Positions 58,740 to 64,000 of a stretch of 64,000 nucleotides of DNA are shown here, piece after piece (within the stretch, counting starts at the first letter, position 1; every line of letters starts with the position of its first letter). The DNA lies in the NCBI GenBank assembly GCA_001643675.2, contig LSRY02000058.1, positions 224,501-288,500 of the forward strand, given 5' to 3'. Made by a program: the position numbers and the translations under genes. The stretch is from Monocercomonoides exilis. Taxonomy: Eukaryota; Preaxostyla; Oxymonadida; Polymastigidae. The notes under the pieces are model-generated. The model saw nothing but the letters and a program-made list of their open reading frames with translations, was not told the origin of the DNA and did not search any database.

Positions 58740-59867
58740 TTACAGGCATCTTCTAATAAGCCTGTTAATCATTCCCATTCTGTTTCCTGCTGCTCCTCCT
58801 TCAACAAAGTGTCTCAACTTGCTCTTCTTGTATCCTCCTCTTGGAGAGTTCATCTTGAATGGCCACAAGAAACGGTTGCATTTGGCAAAGTGTCTTCCAA
58901 TTGTCACAATTTGCCAGATCAAATCGTCCAACGTCTTAATCTTGTATCTACCCAAAGCACGTGCAATCACTTTGTTTGAAGTGAGAGGAATTCTCTGTCC
59001 GTTGATTTTTGCATATCCGCGCTTAACGAGAAGAGCACGGATGGTTCTAACACTTGGATATCCAATGGCAACATATGGCTCAATAACTTTGAGCATGTTG
59101 AGTGTTGGTTTTGTGAGACGAACGAAGACAGCGTTGTGAATTTGACGAAGACGGAACAATTGAAGGATCTTTCTTTGTTTTGGTGGAACTCCATTCACAC
59201 CACGCAGACGCATCACAAAAGCAAGCTTGGGCTCTGGAGGCACATAGAAGTTGCCTTTCTTTTCAGCTTTACGATGAAGCATAATTCTCTTCTTGCGATC
59301 TTTCTTGTACTTGCGGTTGTATTTTGCAGCACGAATTGCACCCATTGTTCTCTCTCTCAATGCTTCAGTCTTTCTTTCTTTCTTTAACTCAAATCTCTTG
59401 CGAATTCTCGCTTCCTTGTTTGCAATCTTCTTCACAACACTTTCAGGAGCAACACGAAGTGTTTTTGCACGATTGCTCAATTTGTAAACGAGGAAAAGAA
59501 CATGCATATCAGATTCTCCTTTTGCAGCCTTGACTGCATTGGGAAGTTCTGATGGAGTAACTGCACATTTTACGAGAGCTGCATTAATCTATTGTTAAAA
59601 TCAAAAATTATTTTTTTACAAGAAAAATAATCAAAAAAGTACTTTCTTCCAGTTTGCAGTTTGTGCAATGACGTTCTTTGGATCTGCATCGAATTCCTCA
59701 ATAAGTTTTGGGCACAATTTGTTTATTGCTTCGCAGACAACAGCTCCTTTCCGAAGATCTTCAGGGATGTTAACGGGCTTTTTGAGTTCATGTTTCAACC
59801 ATCTTCTAACGCGAAAGGTCATTCTTTTACGAATTATTTCCTGTTGTGACTTCTTTTCAGCTGGCAT
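58740..59867 (-). CDS. CH_2-like (SPEF1/CLAMP-type) domain fused to ribosomal protein L7 (uL30)
   Basis: Minus-strand exons 59867-59643 and 59588-58740 joined in phase 0 across a 54-bp intron (GTACTT..AATAG), 357 aa. Residues ~1-115 resemble the CH-like domain of SPEF1/SPATA4 proteins: VRRWLKHELKKPVNIPEDLR, KGAVVCEAINKLCPKLIEEF, NWKK|INAALVKC, then MHVLFLVYKLS. This runs without a break into a full eukaryotic L7 of the large ribosomal subunit: VAPESVVKK, GNFYVPPEPKLAFVMRLRG, VNGVPPKQRKILQLFRLRQI, IEPYVAIGYPSVRTIRALL, KINGQRIPLTSNKVI, FLWPFKMNSPRGGYKK, HFVEGGAAGNR. Normal L7 is ~240-250 aa and starts near VAPES; here no Met lies next to that point, the nearest being about 20 residues upstream inside the CH-like part. 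An in-frame GTG further upstream was rejected as start. L7 identity is certain; the fusion rests on the open frame and splice phase. Confidence 0.88.
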
Positions 59868-60089
59868 TCTTGAGATATTTGTACCTTTTTTAGGTTGATC
59901 GTGATCGATAATTCCCCTCACAATTGAAAAAGGATAAATGGGGGGACATTTTGATCAATAAACATTGGAGCAACAAACGTTCAGCACATTTCGAAATGGT
60001 ATTTTCTTTTGATTTTTTACATTGTTTTCAAGTTTGGAAAAATGATCGAAAATTTTGATCTTGCATAATATTCGTTTCAAATTTCCTAC
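59868..60089. promoter_or_regulatory. Divergent promoter region (CH-L7 / SmE)
   Basis: 222 bp between divergent start codons of two housekeeping genes. No defined element recognised. Confidence 0.35.
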
Positions 60090-60472
60090 ATGCCCCCAAA
60101 AGCTCAAAGACAGACTGTTCCTCCAATTGAAACGCTGTTCCAATTCTTTAAATCAGTGTGATATTTATTAATTATTTTTGACATGTAGACTATTTGCAGA
60201 AACAACGCGTGGAAATATGGCTTCATGAAAATACGAGAATGCGAATTGAAGGAGTTATAAAAGTTTGCTTTTCTTGAATCTTTTAATTGTATCACATGCA
60301 ATTTCGAAACTTAATTCTCTTCATTTTTCGAAAGGGCTTTGACGAGTATTTAAATATTGTTTTAGGTGATCCATGTGAAGTTTATCTGAAAACAGGAGAA
60401 AGAAAACCACTTCATGAAATTTTACTTAAAGCTGATAATATTGTTGCATGCTGCCCTGTTGCTTCAAGCTAA
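60090..60472 (+). CDS. Small nuclear ribonucleoprotein E (SmE)
   Basis: Core spliceosomal Sm protein, part of the heptameric ring on U snRNAs. Exons 60090-60155, 60200-60262 and 60335-60472 (introns of 44 and 72 bp, donors GTGTGA and GTTTGC) give 88 aa, the usual size. Sm1: KQRVEIWLHENTRMRIEGVI then GFDEYLNIVLGD, matching SmE (IGFDEYMNLVLDDA); Sm2: LLKADNIVACC. An N-terminal extension PPIETLFQFF matches the SmE-specific helix. Head-to-head with the CH-L7 gene and 200 bp upstream of the LeuRS-like gene on the same strand. Its presence fits the many spliceosomal introns in the window. Confidence 0.93.
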
Positions 60473-60672
60473 GCATGCAAATATTTCATCTCACTCCGAG
60501 ACTTCAATTTTAAAAATTATTTTTTGTTTTGATAAATTTATCCTTCTTAAAAAGAAGATACACAAAATTCAATTCACATCTTCCACTTTTATAAAGAATT
60601 TATTTATTAAAAAAATAATTATCAACTTTTTTGTTCTTTTCAACGATTTGTGATATGGTTTGATCAGCGAAG

Positions 60673-63600
60673 ATGGATAAATCAGTTTATTCTGTTCTCT
60701 CGCGTATCCAGCAATATGCACAAAACAAATGGCAACAAAATCACATATTTGAAGTTGAAGCGGATCTAGAGAACTATACGCCAAAGACATTCGTTACAAC
60801 ACCAATGCCATATACGGATTCATTAATGTCTCTTAATCGTGGATTTGCACTTGTTATGACCGATATAAATGCAAATTATTCAGCGCTACAAGGAAATAAT
60901 GTTTTGTTTTCTCTTGATTATCATTTTGGTGGAACGAAAATTCAGGTTTTGAAAGAAAAATTTGAAAAACTTTCATGATAATAATTTTTATAATTTAAAG
61001 GCTCGTTCTGATAGGCTCAGAGAAGAAATAAAAGGGAATACACCACTTCCGCCTCAGAGGCTTGTTGAATCTGGAAGGTTATCAGAAGCTATTAGCAAGA
61101 CCGATTCCGCAAAAGTTGATATTGATATCATAACATTGTTGAGAAAATGCGGAGTGAAAAATGAAGATATATCATCTTTCGTTGATCCAAAGCAATGGAT
61201 GGCTCATTTTTCAAAGGTCGGAAAGGTTTGAAAAAATATTGAATCAAAACATTTACCAATAAAAATTTGATTTTTAAATAAAAAATTCAGTTTGACTGCA
61301 TGTCTCTTGGCCTGCGAATCGATTACAGACGTTCTATGAATTTATCCAGTGATAATCCTTTTTTCTGTTCTTTTATAAATTGGCAATATCTTTCACTGTT
61401 TGAGAGGGAAAGAGTATGCAAAAAAGAAAAGCCAATTATTTGGTCAGAATCGATGCAGCAGCCATGTGTAGATCATGACCGCACAAAAGGAGAAGATGCC
61501 TATGCAATGGAGTTTTTGCTAATCACACACAAACTTCTTGACTTCCCTGAGAAAATGGTGGTATATCCATCTGGTTTTGCTTCGACTTTCGACAACGAAG
61601 ATCTTGCATCCTCAGAATCTTCCGAAGAAAACGATACCCACACCCACACACGCACTCATAGCACCTGCTCTCTGCACTCATTCCCACTTGCGAATCTATT
61701 GAAGCGCAAGGGATTCACCATCGATGATCTGCGCAAGCGGGACCTCTTCTGTGTATCAGCCACCTCGCGCCCGGAAGTGCTGTCGAACCAGGCGGGGCTG
61801 TGGGTGCACCCGAACACGCTGCTCTACGGCTACGAGATGCCCGACGGGCGCATCTTCATCTGCACGCGCCACGCCATGCGCAACATCTTCCTCCAGCACT
61901 GCCTGCCTGTGGCTGAGGCCGGGGGCTCGATGGACGACCTCTGCCTCTTCTCAGTGCAGAGCAGAGATTTGGTGGGGCTGCGGGTCGAACCCACGCCGTA
62001 CAACGTGCGCCGCACGACGGCGGTGTTTGTGCTGCCTGGGGAGTTTATCCGGCTGGAGAGAGGGACAGGCTTTGTGGAGGCGTGTGTGGGGGACAACCCT
62101 GATCAGTATGTGGAGTACAGAAGGATGCTCGAGGAAGACAGGCAGCCGAAGGGGAAGACGCTGGCGAAGCGGAGGAAAGGAGTAAGGAGTGAAGGGAGTG
62201 AAAGGAATGAAGAAAAGGAAGGGAAGGAAGGGAAGGAAGGGAAGGAAGGGAAGGAAGGAAAGGAAGGAAAGGAAAGGAATGAGCAGCAGAAGACACAAGA
62301 AGGAGCTTCTTCTATTCATCATCAACAACAACAACCACAACCATCACATCAATCAAAAGCAGACTCCTCAGAAGAGTATGAGTACGTGGAAGTCGATTTC
62401 AACTGGCATTCCCCCGACATCTTCGAGCCATCAGTGCTTGTGCCAGTGAATGAGCAGATTCTCTTCCCTCATCCTTCAGCCACACCCACTCCCATGCCCA
62501 CCCCTTCCGTCACACCCAGTCTCCACCACATCACATCCACACTGACTTCTGTTTCTTCTGTCTCCGCTGTTTCTGCTTCATCTTCTTCTTCTCCTCATTC
62601 ACAGACACCGTTCAACCCTCCTCCTGTCACCACCCCTCAGCCCCAGCAGCTGCAGCTCCCGTCTTCGTCGCTTCCTCATTCCGGCACATCAAATAACAAC
62701 AATAATAACAACAATAATAATATTTCTTCTCCTTCTCCCTCTTTCTCTCCTTCGCCTTCAATGCCTTCTTCTTCTTCTTCTTCCTCTCCATCGCTCACAT
62801 GTCAACCACTTCCACAGCAATCCTCCTCTTTATTCCCTTCATGTTCATCTCCTGCTCCATCATCATCAGCAGCAACATCATCAAATTCTTCTTCTTCTTC
62901 TTCCACTCCCAATTCATTTCATTCACGAGCCACCTCTTCCCTCTCCTTCTCTTCCTCCCCTTGTCCTCCTTCCCCCAACAACTCAACCAACACTCTTCAA
63001 CCTCTTCCTCAATCTTCTCTTCAGTCTCATCCTGCTCCTTCACCTTCCCCTTCCCCTTCCCCCTCACCTTCTCCCTCATCCTCACCCACAACCCCCGCCA
63101 TCGTCGCCACCCTCCTCTCTGCCTATCTTTCCGACCCTTCTTCCCTCCAGACATGCACCTCTGCTTTGTCCAAATGCTGCAAAGATCCCTCCCACCCTAC
63201 AAAACAGGAGATTGAGGCAGCGAAAGAGAGTCTGTTTGCACAGGCACATGCACACGGGGTGGTTGCAGATGGCCCCTTTCAGGGTCTCTTTGTGTCTGAA
63301 GTGCGGGCAGTGGCGAAGCAGCGGCTGAGCGAGGAAGGCGTGGGCATCGTGTATTATGAGCCGAGTAAGACGACGGAGTCTATATTGGGGGATGAATGCT
63401 GTGTGAAGTTATCAAGAGAGTGGGTGCTGACATACGGGGATGAAGAATGGAAGGACAAAGCAATCTTGTGCTTGACACAGACGAACACATTCAGCCCAGA
63501 GGTGCGGCTGCAGCTGAGCAGCGCGATTGGCGCAGCGAAGGACCGGCCGTTCACACACCACTATGGAAACGGATGCCCTCTGCCCATTGAGAAGGAGAAA

Positions 63601-64000
63601 GGGCTGCATATTGAGCCGCTTTCAGACTCCACACTGTACACGGCAATGTATGCACTTTCACATTACTTCACAGAAGGCATTCCAACAGGCAACCCAGCGA
63701 ACCCGAGGTTCTACATTGATGCGAGCTGGATGACGCCTCGTGTGTGGAGCTATGTGCTTGGAGAGGATCTGGAGCCGCCGAGCAAAGAAGAAGACACGAG
63801 AATTCCATTGGAGTACTTAGAGCGGATGAAGGCAGAGTTTATGTACTGGTATCCAGTTGACTTGAGGATTGTGGGGAAACATCTGCTGAGGAACCACATT
63901 GTGTACTATTTGATGTGCCATTCAGAGATGTTTGATCCGCAGCTGTGGCCAAGAGCAGTGCGGGTGCTGCCAGAGATGATGATCGACAAGAAGGATCCTC
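60673..64000 (+). CDS. Leucyl-tRNA synthetase-like protein with degraded class I motifs, 3' partial
   Basis: Archaeal/eukaryotic-type LeuRS fold. Exons 60673-60945, 61001-61225 and 61291 to the window edge, all phase 0 (1,069 codons seen). Family matches: NKWQQNHIFEVEADL, PMPYTDSL, FDCMSLGLRIDYRRS, NPFFCSFINWQYLSLFERER, QPCVDHDRTKGE, the editing (CP1) domain (ATSRPEVL, LWVHPNTLLYGYE, GRIFICTRHAMRNI, LERGTGFVEACVGDNPDQ), SREWVLTYGDEEWK, LHIEPLSDSTLYTAMYALSH, EFMYWYPVDLRIVGKHLLRN. At the HIGH position the sequence is SLNR (residues 53-56) instead of HLGH, and HxTGxPI is HFGGTKI. At the right edge DKKDP stands where NKEKMSKS should be. About 340 residues of KEG repeats, Ser, Pro and Asn (about 62170-63180) interrupt CP1. 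Likely a non-aminoacylating paralogue; a second, normal LeuRS would be needed elsewhere. Confidence 0.88.
62215..62278 (+). repeat. 9-bp repeat GGGAAGGAA coding (Lys-Glu-Gly)n in the LeuRS-like gene
   Basis: Four perfect and about three variant copies, in frame, at the start of the low-complexity insert in the CP1 region. Confidence 0.88.
62695..63090 (+). repeat. Poly-Asn, poly-Ser and (Ser-Pro)n tracts in the LeuRS-like gene
   Basis: AAT/AAC run at about 62690-62720, TCT/TCC runs at about 62770 and 62890, and CCTTCC hexamer repeats at about 63040-63085. All stay in frame with conserved LeuRS sequence on both sides. Confidence 0.8.

Noticed and set aside
59868-59921. Upstream in-frame extension of the CH-L7 gene beginning with GTG
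   Set aside because: No ATG in the extension; ATG at 59867 is the first Met of the frame.
1-64000. Alternative genetic code with TAA/TAG as Gln, as in some oxymonads
   Set aside because: TAG ends the adaptin, FHA-like and Rae1 genes and TAA ends the receptor, L7 and SmE genes at the expected protein ends; Gln is coded by CAA/CAG.
1-64000. CRISPR arrays, bacterial operons, insertion sequences or viral genes
   Set aside because: The regular repeats are in-frame protein repeats or AT-rich microsatellites; no spacer pattern, transposase, integrase or capsid-like protein was seen.

Overview
The window is nuclear DNA of an intron-bearing protist. Evidence: spliceosomal introns with GT..AG ends (donors mostly GTNTG), AT-rich introns and spacers against more GC-rich exons, and purely eukaryotic genes (AP-4 beta, DHHC acyltransferase, MAP-kinase-phosphatase-like protein, Rae1, SmE, RPL7, cytosolic-type LeuRS). 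All three stop codons end genes, so the standard code is used. A large surface protein with tandem beta-helix modules, one transmembrane segment and a degraded kinase-like tail resembles families expanded in oxymonads (Monocercomonoides and relatives). I infer an oxymonad-like metamonad with moderate confidence; there is no rRNA or other direct marker.

Layout. 1-2791 (+): 3' part of an AP-4 beta-type adaptin gene. 3362-4888 (+): intronless protein with filamentous-haemagglutinin-like strands. 5907-11571 (-): disordered Ser-rich protein with an (SPH)n array. 11832-18212 (+): DHHC palmitoyltransferase with a ~1,600-residue poly-Ser tail. 18979-41919 (+): ~7,600-residue rhodanese plus dual-specificity phosphatase, most of it in one 22.35 kb exon, with the catalytic domain itself split by a ~615-residue low-complexity insert. 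42362-43736 (-): Rae1. 43887-52589 (+): 2,900-residue beta-helix receptor/pseudokinase. 52590-58739: AT-rich, gene-poor, with related inverted repeats and a decayed relic (about 56.0-57.75 kb) probably of the beta-helix receptor family. 58740-59867 (-): a CH_2-type calponin-homology-like domain spliced in frame to complete ribosomal protein L7. 60090-60472 (+): SmE. 60673 to the right edge (+): a LeuRS-like protein whose HIGH motif, and apparently KMSKS, are lost.

Three gene pairs are divergent with 150-260 bp between starts (Ser-rich/DHHC, Rae1/receptor, CH-L7/SmE). The genes do not form one pathway. Several encode trafficking or signalling components; a shared trait is in-frame growth of TCN-coded serine runs, with pyrimidines on the sense strand, reaching even into catalytic domains (phosphatase, LeuRS). 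Exon junctions were placed by eye from splice signals, reading frame and protein family alignment recalled from memory; total coding lengths were checked to be multiples of three.
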